Shown: in pieces, positions 1-7,914 of the stretch
How the letters are laid out: each line of letters starts with the position of its first letter
Position numbering within the stretch: the first letter of the stretch is position 1
Assembly (NCBI GenBank): GCA_049976725.1
Contig: JBMFHR010000003.1
Coordinates: 5,830 to 69,829 of the forward strand
DNA length: 64,000 nucleotides
Reading direction: 5' to 3'
From: Conexivisphaera sp049976725
Lineage (GTDB): Archaea; Thermoproteota; Nitrososphaeria; Conexivisphaerales; Conexivisphaeraceae
Notes under the pieces: model-generated
Told to the model about the DNA's origin: nothing
Database searches by the model: none
Seen by the model: the letters and a program-made list of their open reading frames with translations, nothing else
Program-made: the position numbers and the translations under genes

Positions 1-89
1 ATCATCGAGTAGAGCGCCCACAGGTCCTCCTCGGTCTCCACCCTGACCCTGAGGAGCCTGTCGTTGTCCTCGAGCCTCACGTCCTGCAC
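1..89 (-). CDS. pelA: Pelota (aPelota/Dom34) N-terminus, partial
   Basis: Only the first 29 codons lie in the window; the gene continues past base 1. The visible peptide has a charged beta strand followed by an ETEEDLWALYSMI segment, matching the start of archaeal pelota, where an EDLW-LYN-I motif follows the first strand. Pelota with aABCE1 rescues stalled ribosomes in the cytoplasm (family knowledge). I chose the GTG at 89 because a TATA-like box at 111-120 lies about 26 nt upstream, giving a leaderless start; a second in-frame GTG at 80 is possible. The gene is divergent from EF-2 and may share its TATA element. The call rests on a short fragment. Confidence 0.6.
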   Translation of the reverse strand, partial: MQDVRLEDNDRLLRVRVETEEDLWALYSM

Positions 90-110
90 GTGCGAATCAG
101 CTATGCGAAC

Positions 111-120
111 GTTTAAAAAC
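111..120. promoter_or_regulatory. Shared palindromic TATA box, pelota / EF-2
   Basis: GTTTAAAAAC lies between two divergent starts (GTG 89 minus, ATG 156 plus). It is about 26 nt from the pelota start and about 40 nt from the EF-2 start. No second TATA-like element is visible in the gap. Confidence 0.5.
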
Positions 121-155
121 AAACCACCGATCGCGATTGAAGTAGGTGCGCCGGC

Positions 156-2348
156 ATGCCAAGGTTCAAGACCGTGGCCGAGGCCCTGAAGGTCGTCAAC
201 CAGAGGGACCAGATCAGGAACTTCGGCGTGATAGCCCACGTGGACCACGGGAAGACGACGCTCTCGGACAACCTCCTGCTGGCGGCCGGCATGGTCTCCC
301 CGAACCTCGCCGGCCAGGCACTCGTGCTGGACTACATGGACCTCGAGCAGAAGAGGAGCATGACGATAAAGGCGGCCAATGTCACGCTCTACTACGAGCA
401 CGAGGACAAACCCTACGTCTTCAACATGATAGACACGCCAGGGCACATAGACTTCACGGGCAAGGTGACCAGGAGCCTGAGGGCGCTGGACGGCGCGGTG
501 GTCGTCGTCGACTCCGTCGAGGGCATAATGGTCCAGACGGAGACCGTCACCCGCCAGGCGCTGGAGGAGAGGGTCAAGCCCGTGCTGTTCATAAACAAGA
601 TAGACAGGCTGGTGAAGGAGCTCCGCCTCACCCCCGACAAGATGCAGAAGTGGCTGGGCAACATAATATCCGACTTCAACAGGCTCATAGACACCTACGC
701 GGAGCCCGAGTACAGGGACAAGTGGAAGGTGAGCGTGCAGAACGACAGCGTTGCCTTCGGGAGCGCCAAGGACCGCTGGGGCTTCAACCTGTCGGTCGCG
801 AAGAGCTCCGGGCTCTCATTCAAGGACGTCTACGAGATCTACACGGGCGGGGACGTGGAGGAGCTGAGGAGGAAGGCCCCGCTGCACGAGACCATACTCA
901 AGATGATAATACAGCATGCGCCGCCCCCCCACGTCGCCCAGAAGTACAGGATACCCAAGATCTGGCATGGCGACCTGAACAGCGAGGTCGGGAGGGCGAT
1001 GCTGGAGTGCGACCCAGACGGGCCGACGATAATGATGGTGACGAACACCGTGGTGGATCCCCAGGCGGGCATAGTGGCCACCGGCCGCCTCTTCAGCGGC
1101 ACCGTCCACGAGGGGGACACGGTGTGGCTCGTTGGCGCCAGGACGTCCCAGAGGATACAGAGCGTCCAGATGTTCATGGGGCCCTACAGGGAGGTGGTCG
1201 GGATGCTCCCGGCGGGGAACATACCCGCCCTCCTGGGGCTCGACAAGGCCAGGGCCGGCGAGACCCTCTCGTCCCTGAGGGACATGGTCCCGTTCGAGTC
1301 GCTCAAGTACGTGGCGGAGCCGGTCGTCACGATATCCGTCGAGCCCAAGAACCCGAGGGACCTGCCCAAGCTCGTCGAGGCCCTCCAGAGGATGCACATA
1401 GAGGACCCGAACCTGGTCGTCACGATAAACGAGGAGACCGGCGAGACGCTCGTGAGCGGCATGGGGGTCCTCCACCTGGAGGTCGTGCTGGCCATGCTGG
1501 CGGAGCAGAACCTGGACGTGATTGCGAGCCGCCCCGTGATAAACTACAGGGAGACGGTGCTCGGCAAGGCGGGGCCTGTGCTGGCCAAGAGCCCCAACCG
1601 CCACAACAAGGTCTACGTGAGGGTGGAGCCGCTGCCCGAGGAGATAGTGGAGCTGATCAGGACGGGCAAGCTCAACGAGAACATGGACAAGAAGGAGATA
1701 GCTAAGGTGCTCAGGGACTACGGGTGGGACGCGGAGGAGGCCAGGGGCGTCGTCTCCATAGACGACAAGGGCAACATACTAGTCGACGCCACGAAGGGCG
1801 TCCAGTTCCTGCAGGAGTCCATGGACTACCTGAAGGCCGGGTGGATCGACGTGATGAACGCGGGCCCGCTGGCCCAGGAGTACGTGAGGGGCACCAAGGT
1901 CGTGCTGCACCACTTCGTCCCGCACGAGGACCCGGCGCACAGGACCTACGCCCAGCTGATGCCAGCCATGAGGAAGGCGGTCATGGGGGCGATCCTGCTG
2001 GCGCAGCCGACCCTCCTGGAGCCGATACTCGGGATAGAGGTCTCCAGCCCGCCCGAGCTGATAGGGACTGTCGCCGGCGTGATAACGTCCAAGCGCGGGA
2101 GGATCATAGACATAGTGCAGAAGGAGTACCTCTCGGTGGTGGTGGGCGAGATACCGGCCTCCGAGACGTCGGACCTATCCGAGGTGATGCGCGGCGCCAC
2201 TGGCGGCAAGGCCATGTGGACCACACACTTCAAGGCCTGGAGGCCCGTGCCGTCGAACATGCTGCAGTCGGTGGTCGAGGCGATACGCAAACGCAAGGGG
2301 CTCCCGCCGGCGGTCCCGTCGCCCGAGGAGTTCCTCGACAAGGAGTGA
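156..2348 (+). CDS. fusA: Translation elongation factor 2 (aEF-2)
   Basis: GTPase that drives ribosomal translocation. The 730-residue length is normal for archaeal EF-2. The G1 loop AHVDHGKTT is at residues 27-35, the DTPGH and NKID motifs follow, and domain IV and the C-terminal WRPVPS region are intact. Switch I reads EQKRSMTI, close to the crenarchaeal type. The domain IV tip keeps the diphthamide-acceptor histidine (H595) in the context PHEDPAHRTYAQ, but the usual HRG is HRT. A diphthine synthase lies 58 kb downstream, so the modification pathway is probably present. ATG 156 gives the standard N-terminus; no strong Shine-Dalgarno precedes it. The gene is monocistronic, followed by about 620 bp without a clear gene. 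Confidence 0.97.
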   Translation: MPRFKTVAEALKVVNQRDQIRNFGVIAHVDHGKTTLSDNLLLAAGMVSPNLAGQALVLDYMDLEQKRSMTIKAANVTLYYEHEDKPYVFNMIDTPGHIDFTGKVTRSLRALDGAVVVVDSVEGIMVQTETVTRQALEERVKPVLFINKIDRLVKELRLTPDKMQKWLGNIISDFNRLIDTYAEPEYRDKWKVSVQNDSVAFGSAKDRWGFNLSVAKSSGLSFKDVYEIYTGGDVEELRRKAPLHETILKMIIQHAPPPHVAQKYRIPKIWHGDLNSEVGRAMLECDPDGPTIMMVTNTVVDPQAGIVATGRLFSGTVHEGDTVWLVGARTSQRIQSVQMFMGPYREVVGMLPAGNIPALLGLDKARAGETLSSLRDMVPFESLKYVAEPVVTISVEPKNPRDLPKLVEALQRMHIEDPNLVVTINEETGETLVSGMGVLHLEVVLAMLAEQNLDVIASRPVINYRETVLGKAGPVLAKSPNRHNKVYVRVEPLPEEIVELIRTGKLNENMDKKEIAKVLRDYGWDAEEARGVVSIDDKGNILVDATKGVQFLQESMDYLKAGWIDVMNAGPLAQEYVRGTKVVLHHFVPHEDPAHRTYAQLMPAMRKAVMGAILLAQPTLLEPILGIEVSSPPELIGTVAGVITSKRGRIIDIVQKEYLSVVVGEIPASETSDLSEVMRGATGGKAMWTTHFKAWRPVPSNMLQSVVEAIRKRKGLPPAVPSPEEFLDKE

Positions 2349-2967
2349 GTTCCCCGGGAGAGGCTCCGTCAACTTCAGGTCGCACGCCCACGCACCATAA
2401 CTCCCCAGCCGAGCGAGACTATCAGCCAGGATCCCGCCGAACTGGACCCCGCTCCGCCGGCGCCCTCTCCACTTCGAAGCTCGTTAGCGCGCGGCTGCGG
2501 AGGAGCTTGTAGTCGGGAGCCAGCTCAGGACCCGCCCGAAGGATGGCCCGCGCCAGCTGGCGCGGAAGCCCGGCGTGGCGCGCAGGCCCGGCTCGAGCGC
2601 TGCCCATATCCAGGTGGGCGTGCCGCTGGGGTTCACAATCCCCGTCCATGAATATCGCGCGCACGCTCCTGTGATCCGCGTCGAGGTCGGACGATCCGGG
2701 ACCGGCGAGTACCTGTAACTATGAATCCACCTCCACACCGGGGCGTGGCTCCTCCACATAGCGGCCAGGCCCCCGAGGCGCGCCAGGGAGAGGCCGGAGA
2801 AATACGATGCATGGCGCAGAGCATGATCCTCCTTCCTACCTGTAGGTGATCACGGCGGGTCGGGAGGAGGGTCCACCCGAATTTGGATCCATCAATTGGA
2901 CTTAAGTTGACGGAGCCCCCGGATTCCGGGAAGGTATTTATTCCTCCGCGTATCGGAGCCTCCCCGC
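2349..2967. other. Long intergenic region, no convincing gene
   Basis: This 619 bp gap lies between EF-2 and tRNA-Gly. Short minus-strand open frames (2422-2664, 2484-2759) overlap in different frames, have no recognisable motif and no promoter at the right distance. I looked for the conserved cores of archaeal RNase P RNA and SRP RNA and did not see them. It may hold a decayed gene or a structured RNA I cannot recognise. The last ~60 bp are AT-richer and carry the tRNA promoter. Confidence 0.5.
2935..2942 (+). promoter_or_regulatory. TATA box of tRNA-Gly
   Basis: TATTTATT is centred about 29 nt upstream of the first base of the tRNA. Confidence 0.6.
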
Positions 2968-3043
2968 GCGGCGGTCGTCTAGTCTGGTCTAGGACACTGG
3001 CCTCCCAAGCCAGCGATCGCGGGTTCGAATCCCGCCCGCCGCA
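2968..3043 (+). tRNA. tRNA-Gly (CCC)
   Basis: A full cloverleaf: 7-bp acceptor GCGGCGG/CCGCCGC, anticodon stem CTGGC/GCCAG with loop CTCCCAA (anticodon CCC), T stem GCGGG/CCCGC with TTCGAAT loop, discriminator A. No intron, and CCA is not encoded. A T-rich stretch follows at 3081-3117. Confidence 0.95.
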
Positions 3044-3079
3044 CTCGGGGATCGTCGGCGAAGTTCGGCAGACCCGTCC

Positions 3080-3117
3080 CTTTTGTTAAAAATTTGAAAT
3101 AAAATTAAAAAATTGCC
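3080..3117 (+). terminator. AT-rich terminator / promoter region
   Basis: A TTTT run followed by about 30 nt of almost pure A/T. It probably ends the tRNA-Gly transcript and supplies the TATA element for the next gene (TTAAAAAATT at 3105-3114). Confidence 0.4.
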
Positions 3118-3135
3118 TCAGGGAGGGGTCTGGGC

Positions 3136-4590
3136 ATGCTCGGCAAATATCCCGAGTTTCCCCCAACGGATGATGAATTCTTGGATCCTCCGAGATCGGA
3201 GGAGTACGACGTGGTGATAGTTGGCGCGGGCGGCGCCGGCTACCACGGATCTTTCGAGCTGAGCAAGGGGGGCAAGCGCGTCCTCATGGTGGACGACAAG
3301 GGCAACTTGGGCGGCAACTGCCTCTACGAGGGATGCATACCCTCGAAGGCCGTGGCCATGACCATTTACCTGATGGAGAAGGTGAGGGGCATCCTCGAGA
3401 GCGCGGGGAACCGCGGCGCCTCGGCCCTGAGGGCGCTCTGGGAGGACGCCGTTTCCCACAAGGACGACGTGCAGACCATACGGTACCACCAGCACATAAG
3501 GGAGATCAAGGAGCACGAGAACCTCGAGTTCGTCAAGGGAGTGGCCAGCGTGCTGGACGGGCACCGGGTCGTGGTGGAGGACCTGAACGGCTCCTGGAGG
3601 AAGGAGGTGAGGGGCAGGAACCTGATCGTGGCCCAGGGATCCGTGCCCCTGGAGGTGCCCATAAAGGGATCCGAGCTGGCCATAGGGAGCCTCGAGCTCT
3701 TCGGCTACAGGACCAAGCAGAGGTCGATGCCGGACTCCGTCGTCGTGATAGGCGGCGGCTACATAGGCGTCGAGGTCTCGATGATGCTCGCGGCCGCCGG
3801 CAGGAGCGTGACGCTCCTCGAGATGCTACCCAACATACTGAGCGGGTGGGACGACGAGGTCGTCGACGCTATCAGGGGCGAGCTCGCAAACAGGGGCGTG
3901 AGGGTACTCACGAACTCGAGGGTCCTCGAGATCAGGCGCGACGGGTCCCAGAAGACCGTCGAGTTCGCGTCGCAGGACGGCTCGAGGGGAACCGTGACGG
4001 GCGACGAGGTCGTGATGGCGGCCGGCAGGAGGCCCCGCGTGGAGGGCCTGGAGCACCTGGGAATAGTCGAGAACAGGCGCGTCGTGGTGGAGCCAACCAT
4101 GAGGACAAGGCTGGAGGGGGTCTACGCGACCGGCGACCTGCTGGGGAAGTTCATGCTGTTCCACGCCGCCGTCAAGGAGTCGACGATAGCAGCATGGAAC
4201 ATCCTGCACGGGCACCCAATCTACGAGGTCAACTTCAGCTCCATACCCACGACGCTCTTCACGGAGCCCGAGGTCTCGTACGTGGGCCTGACGCCGGCCG
4301 CCGCCAAGAAGCTCGGGGTGCCCCACACCGTCGTCAGTTACAACCTGGAGGACGACGCGTACGCGCAGATAATGGGCGTCAGGAAGGGCTGGGTCAAGCT
4401 GACGATAGAGAGGGAGACCCAGAGGGTGATAGGCGGGCTGATATTCGGGGAGGCCGCCTCGCTCCTGATAAACGAGGTGGCGCTGGCCGTGGCGACGAAC
4501 GCGAGGGTGAAGGACGTGGCGACGCTGGCGCACCAGCACCCGACGATCTTCGAGTCCATAGACCGCGCCGCGATAAGGTTCTCGCTGTGA
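3136..4590 (+). CDS. Dihydrolipoamide dehydrogenase-like flavoprotein disulfide reductase
   Basis: Pyridine nucleotide-disulfide oxidoreductase of 484 residues. An N-terminal FAD-binding GAGGAGYHG loop at residues 30-38 is followed by the redox pair C62/C67 in the CxxxxC box, a second NAD-binding GGGYIGVE motif, an ATGD FAD motif and a C-terminal HQHPTIFES segment holding the His-Glu dyad. These features fit dihydrolipoamide dehydrogenase or a close relative such as mercuric-reductase-like or sulfur-metabolism Lpd homologs. No 2-oxoacid dehydrogenase E1/E2 or glycine-cleavage genes are nearby, so the physiological disulfide is unknown. The start ATG 3136 follows a GGGAGGGGT Shine-Dalgarno-like stretch at about 3120-3128. 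The N-terminus is about 20 residues longer than usual for the family. Confidence 0.88.
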   Translation: MLGKYPEFPPTDDEFLDPPRSEEYDVVIVGAGGAGYHGSFELSKGGKRVLMVDDKGNLGGNCLYEGCIPSKAVAMTIYLMEKVRGILESAGNRGASALRALWEDAVSHKDDVQTIRYHQHIREIKEHENLEFVKGVASVLDGHRVVVEDLNGSWRKEVRGRNLIVAQGSVPLEVPIKGSELAIGSLELFGYRTKQRSMPDSVVVIGGGYIGVEVSMMLAAAGRSVTLLEMLPNILSGWDDEVVDAIRGELANRGVRVLTNSRVLEIRRDGSQKTVEFASQDGSRGTVTGDEVVMAAGRRPRVEGLEHLGIVENRRVVVEPTMRTRLEGVYATGDLLGKFMLFHAAVKESTIAAWNILHGHPIYEVNFSSIPTTLFTEPEVSYVGLTPAAAKKLGVPHTVVSYNLEDDAYAQIMGVRKGWVKLTIERETQRVIGGLIFGEAASLLINEVALAVATNARVKDVATLAHQHPTIFESIDRAAIRFSL

Positions 4591-4986
4591 GCTGGGCTGC
4601 GCCCGGTCCTCGCCCCTCAGGTCCTCCTCGCTGAGCACCCCAGCGGCTATCAGGTTCACGAGCGCGTTCGTCGATGCCTGCCCCGAGACCCTCCCGATCC
4701 TCCCCCTGACTTGCCTCCACCTGAGCGACGTGTTCCCGCTCTTCGACTCGTATATGACCCCGAGGACGTCCTTGACCCTCACGAACGTTATGTCCCTGAT
4801 CTTGTCCAGCGTGTACTTGTCGGCGGCCTCCACGTAGATCATCCCCTTGTCCCCGTACCTCTCCGGGAAGACGAGGGGATCGCGCTCGTACTCCTCGGGT
4901 ATGAACGATTTGCATGTGCTGGTTATGAGGAACCTCCTGAACCTATCCAGCGACACCTCCTTGTCCACCTTGACGACCGCGACCAT
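3826..4986 (-). CDS. Uncharacterised protein lacking a stop codon near its expected end
   Basis: I do not recognise this family. From ATG 4986 a plausible protein of about 130 residues runs to ~4600, with alternating basic and hydrophobic segments typical of a folded soluble protein. A TATA-like element at 5012-5025 makes the start leaderless. There is no in-frame stop in the short gap before the convergent reductase gene, so the frame stays open antisense to it down to 3826 (386 codons in total). The antisense part is Arg/His-rich and looks non-biological. The true product is probably 125-135 residues, with the stop lost by mutation or a sequencing indel; a +1 shift would meet TGA soon after the SEED segment. 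Confidence 0.5.
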   Translation of the reverse strand: MVAVVKVDKEVSLDRFRRFLITSTCKSFIPEEYERDPLVFPERYGDKGMIYVEAADKYTLDKIRDITFVRVKDVLGVIYESKSGNTSLRWRQVRGRIGRVSGQASTNALVNLIAAGVLSEEDLRGEDRAQPSSQREPYRGAVYGLEDRRVLVRQRRHVLHPRVRRHGQRHLVYQERGGLPEYQPAYHPLGLPLYRQLDPALPDAHYLRVRVVLQVVTDDGVGHPELLGGGRRQAHVRDLGLREERRGYGAEVDLVDWVPVQDVPCCYRRLLDGGVEQHELPQQVAGRVDPLQPCPHGWLHHDAPVLDYSQVLQALHAGPPAGRHHDLVARHGSPRAVLRRELDGLLGPVAPDLEDPRVREYPHAPVCELAPDSVDDLVVPPAQYVG

Positions 4987-5011
4987 GCGTCGTGATCGTG
5001 CGCGCCTCCTC

Positions 5012-5025
5012 TAAAAGAATTTATC
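5012..5025 (-). promoter_or_regulatory. TATA-like element for the 4986 minus gene
   Basis: An A/T-rich element (ATAAATTCTTTTAG on the minus strand), 26-39 nt upstream of ATG 4986. Confidence 0.4.
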
Positions 5026-5119
5026 CGGGCCGGGTCCCGCTCCACCACGCGATGATGACTCTAGCCCTGGGCTTCACGTGGCCGGGATCTTGAGTGCTGA
5101 GCGCCCGCTGGTCCTCGCC

Positions 5120-5479
5120 TCAGGCGAGGCCCTGCGCGGCCCTCCACGCAGCGGCGTACGCCTCGAACGTGCTGCTCCTCGCGCACTGGTCGCATATGCA
5201 GGAGCCCGACGAGCTCTCTATGGAGCAAACGCCGCTGTACTCGCAGTCCTCGCACGACACCTCGTGCCCGCAAAGCATGCACCTGAACTCGAATTCCACA
5301 GGGGCGCCGTTTAGGGCGCCCGATATCGCGCGCTTCACGCGCGTGAGGTCCGCGCTCCGCGGCACCAGGAATCCCTTCCCCGTCTCGTACCGCACGCCCG
5401 CCTTCATCAGCTCCTTGAAGGCCTCGGTCCCGAGCCTCGGGAGGCGGGTCCACTCGTCCAGCTTGATCCTGACGGTCAC
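5120..5479 (-). CDS. Cysteine-rich zinc-binding archaeal protein, function unknown
   Basis: 119 residues. The first ~60 form a small domain (MTVRIKLDEW..., then GVRYETGKGF), resembling conserved archaeal proteins of unknown role. Residues 67-99 hold eight cysteines (67, 70, 76, 79, 85, 94, 96, 99) in CxxC-type spacing, enough for two zinc sites or one cluster. It starts at GTG 5479 with its own TATA box at 5502-5510, so it is probably transcribed separately although it lies 42 bp downstream of ecfT. No catalytic motif is visible. A nucleic-acid-binding role is a guess only. Confidence 0.7.
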   Translation of the reverse strand: MTVRIKLDEWTRLPRLGTEAFKELMKAGVRYETGKGFLVPRSADLTRVKRAISGALNGAPVEFEFRCMLCGHEVSCEDCEYSGVCSIESSSGSCICDQCARSSTFEAYAAAWRAAQGLA

Positions 5480-5501
5480 GATCGCTGGAAAGCCCGCCCC
5501 G

Positions 5502-5510
5502 CATATAAAG
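5502..5510 (-). promoter_or_regulatory. TATA box of the zinc protein
   Basis: CTTTATATG on the minus strand, centred 27 nt upstream of GTG 5479, in the 42 bp gap after ecfT. Confidence 0.6.
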
Positions 5511-5521
5511 TTGGGCCGGCC

Positions 5522-6187
5522 TCACGCGGCCAGCAGCAGCGCGAGCGCCACAGCCGCCGAGGCGGCCAGGGCGCACGCCCAGCGCGACCCCCTGGGGCGC
5601 CGCCTCACGCTGTATCCCCTTATCTCGACGGCCTCGGCGACCTCCCTGCCCCTGACGAGGGACGCGACTATCGCCGGCGTCACGAGCGACGGCAACCCCC
5701 TGACCCAGTCCAGGAGCCCTCCGGCGCCCAGGCCCCTGGAGGACTGGGCGTCCGCGATCATCCGGAGGTCGCGCGCCAGTATGGGAACGAACCTGAGCGA
5801 GATCGCCACCCACATCGAGACCCCCTCCGGCACCCCCATCCACGACATGACCTCCCCGACCTCGTCGACCGGCGTCATCAGGTAGAAGGCGGTGGCCGCG
5901 GCCACCACGTCGAGGAACCTGATTCCGGTGGCTGCCGCCGCCGGCGCCGGATAGCCGGCCAGGACCTCCGATCCCGCCAGGACCGCCGAGAGCGCCGCGG
6001 TCGGGAGCTGCAGCCTGGCCAGCGGCCCCAGGAACCTCCCCAGGGCCGCCACGAGGATTATCGCGCCGTAGTCAGCCAGCAGCGGCGCCAGGCCGAGCGA
6101 AGCCAGCGGGTACGCGAACAGCACCAGCGAGAGCAGCAGCTTGCACCTGGGATCAGCGCCCGCCAGAGCGCCGCTCCGCCCCGCCAC
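5522..6187 (-). CDS. ecfT: ECF transporter transmembrane component EcfT
   Basis: A 221-residue hydrophobic protein with about five or six membrane segments and the two cytoplasmic coupling motifs of the CbiQ/EcfT family near residues 145-150 (AQSSRG) and 180-185 (AVEIRGY). These helices couple ATPase movement to substrate-binding S components. It follows two EcfA ATPase genes with 6 bp spacing, forming an A-A'-T module. No S-component gene is visible, so the vitamin or metal substrate cannot be inferred. Likely last gene of the long minus-strand transcription unit beginning at mtnA. Confidence 0.85.
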   Translation of the reverse strand: MAGRSGALAGADPRCKLLLSLVLFAYPLASLGLAPLLADYGAIILVAALGRFLGPLARLQLPTAALSAVLAGSEVLAGYPAPAAAATGIRFLDVVAAATAFYLMTPVDEVGEVMSWMGVPEGVSMWVAISLRFVPILARDLRMIADAQSSRGLGAGGLLDWVRGLPSLVTPAIVASLVRGREVAEAVEIRGYSVRRRPRGSRWACALAASAAVALALLLAA

Positions 6188-6193
6188 GGCCCG

Positions 6194-6994
6194 TCACCTC
6201 AGGATCATTCCCGCGATCTCCCTCGCCGCCTCCGCCGCGTCGCTCAGGTCCCGCCCGATCAGCCTCCCCAGGTCTGCCAGCTGCGGCAGCTCGAACCCGG
6301 CCGCCCTGGCCACGGACTCGTCGGAGAGCACCCTGCGCGCCGGGCCGTCGGCCACAACCCTCCCGTCGGCCATGGCCACAACCCTCGGCCCCAGCAGCCA
6401 GAGGAACTCCACGTCGTGGCTCGCCATGATCACCGTCATCCCGCGCGACGACCACAGCCTCACCAGGCCGAGCAGCCTCATCTTGTTCCTCAGGTCCTGC
6501 CCCACCGTGGGCTCGTCGAGCGCGATCACCCTCGGTCCCCAGCCGAGGACTGCCGCCAGGGTGAGCCTCCTCTGCTCCCCACCGCTGAGGCTCAGCGGCG
6601 GCCTCCCCTCGAGGCCGGCCAGCCCGACCTCGCGCAGGGCGCGCTCCGCCGCTCCCCTAGGGTCCTCCACCCTGAAGTTGCGGGGGCCGAACATCGCCTC
6701 CTCCAGGACGCTGGGGGCGAACAGCTGCGCGCGCGGGCTCTGGAAGACCAGCCCCACGTGCCTCGAGAGCTGACCGACGCGCGCCCTCCTGGTGTCGACG
6801 CCGAAGATCCTGACCGACCCGCGCGTGGGCTTCAGGAGCCCGTTCAGGTGCTTGAGCAGCGTGGTCTTGCCCGAGCCGTTCCGCCCGACCAGCGCCACCA
6901 CCTCGCCGGCCTCCACGCTCAGCGACACGTCCTCGAGGGCGCGCTTGCCCCCAGGATAGAGGTACCAGACGTGCTCGAGCTCTATCGGCCTCAA
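6194..6994 (-). CDS. ecfA2: ECF transporter ATPase EcfA (second copy)
   Basis: ABC ATPase with Walker A GRNGSGKTT, Q-loop FQSPRAQ, signature LSGGEQRR, Walker B VIALDEPT and the H-loop in MASHD. The carboxy-terminal ~60 residues include a helical extension. The frame is open further upstream, but I chose TTG 6994: it begins LRPIELEHVWYLYPGG, the usual first strand, and is preceded by GGAAAGGTG; longer starts would overlap the preceding ATPase gene. Pairs with the adjacent ATPase as the EcfA-EcfA' heterodimer powering EcfT (family knowledge). Confidence 0.82.
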   Translation of the reverse strand: MRPIELEHVWYLYPGGKRALEDVSLSVEAGEVVALVGRNGSGKTTLLKHLNGLLKPTRGSVRIFGVDTRRARVGQLSRHVGLVFQSPRAQLFAPSVLEEAMFGPRNFRVEDPRGAAERALREVGLAGLEGRPPLSLSGGEQRRLTLAAVLGWGPRVIALDEPTVGQDLRNKMRLLGLVRLWSSRGMTVIMASHDVEFLWLLGPRVVAMADGRVVADGPARRVLSDESVARAAGFELPQLADLGRLIGRDLSDAAEAAREIAGMILR

Positions 6995-7038
6995 TCCGGC
7001 ACCTTTCCTACGGGAGCCGTGCACCGCCCGCACGGTTA

Positions 7039-7908
7039 TTAGCGTTCCGACGGGCCGGCCAGCATCGACCTCAGTTCCCCGACGCTGAGGGGCACGCCCC
7101 CCAGGTTCACCCCCAGGAGCCTGAGCCTGTGGTACACCTGGACCGCCGCCGGCGGGGCCACGCCGGCAGACTTCATCCTGGCCAGCGAGGCCCAATCGCC
7201 CAGCAGGTCCCTGGGTGGGCCCGCGAGCTCCACCCTCCCGGAGCTCAGCAGCACCAGCGTGTCCGCGAACGGCAGCGCCGGTTCCAGGCGGTGCTCCACC
7301 AGCACTAGGGTCAGGCCGCGCTCGGCCCTGAGGCCCGCCAGCAGCTCCATCAGCCGCCTGGTGGACTCCGGGTCCAGCATGGACGATGGCTCATCGAGGA
7401 CCAGCACCTCAGGGGACCTGGCGATCTCGCCGGCTATGGCGACGCGCTGCTTCTCGCCGTCGGACAGCTGGTGGACGGGCCTGTCGTACAGGTGCTCCGA
7501 GCCCAGCTGCCGCAGCGCGTCCCGGGCAATGCGCTCCGCCTCCTCCGGAGGGTATCCCAGGGACTCGAGGGACATGGCCACGTCCCTCCCCGCCGTGGAC
7601 GCGAGCAGCTGGTTCTCCGGGTCCTGGAAAACGTAGCCGACGCGCCTCGCCACCTCCCTTATCGAGCTCCTGGCCACCTGCGTCCCCAGCACGCTCACGC
7701 TGCCCTCCATCCGCCCGCGGTAGAAGTGCGGTATCAGCCCCACTATGCTCCTGACGAGGCTCGTCTTGCCGCTCCCGCTCGCGCCCACCACCAGGTGGAA
7801 CCCGCCGGCCTCCAGGCAGAGGTCGATCCCCCTCAGCGCGGGGACGGACCCCCCCTCGTACGTGAACGAGAAGCCCTCGAACTCAACGGCGGGCCTCCGG
7901 CAGCCCAT
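7039..7908 (-). CDS. ecfA1: ECF transporter ATPase EcfA (first copy)
   Basis: 289-residue ABC ATPase: Walker A GASGSGKTS near residues 43-51, Q-loop FQDPENQ, signature LSDGEKQR (Asp in place of the usual Gly), Walker B VLVLDEPS and the H-loop VEHR. The Q-loop followed by ENQL is characteristic of ECF-type ATPases. It starts 6 bp after the DHH phosphoesterase gene and is followed by the second ATPase and EcfT, so the three are one transport module without an S component. Transport-coupled ATP hydrolysis at the cytoplasmic membrane face is inferred from the family. Confidence 0.85.
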   Translation of the reverse strand: MGCRRPAVEFEGFSFTYEGGSVPALRGIDLCLEAGGFHLVVGASGSGKTSLVRSIVGLIPHFYRGRMEGSVSVLGTQVARSSIREVARRVGYVFQDPENQLLASTAGRDVAMSLESLGYPPEEAERIARDALRQLGSEHLYDRPVHQLSDGEKQRVAIAGEIARSPEVLVLDEPSSMLDPESTRRLMELLAGLRAERGLTLVLVEHRLEPALPFADTLVLLSSGRVELAGPPRDLLGDWASLARMKSAGVAPPAAVQVYHRLRLLGVNLGGVPLSVGELRSMLAGPSER

Positions 7909-7914
7909 CGGTGC

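Noticed and set aside
360..375. EF-2 switch I EQKRSMTI as an anomaly
   Set aside because: Crenarchaeal EF-2 proteins have similar variants (R-x-MT); the essential Thr is retained.
2422..2759. Minus-strand ORFs in the EF-2/tRNA-Gly gap
   Set aside because: Overlapping frames, no motif, no promoter at a workable distance.
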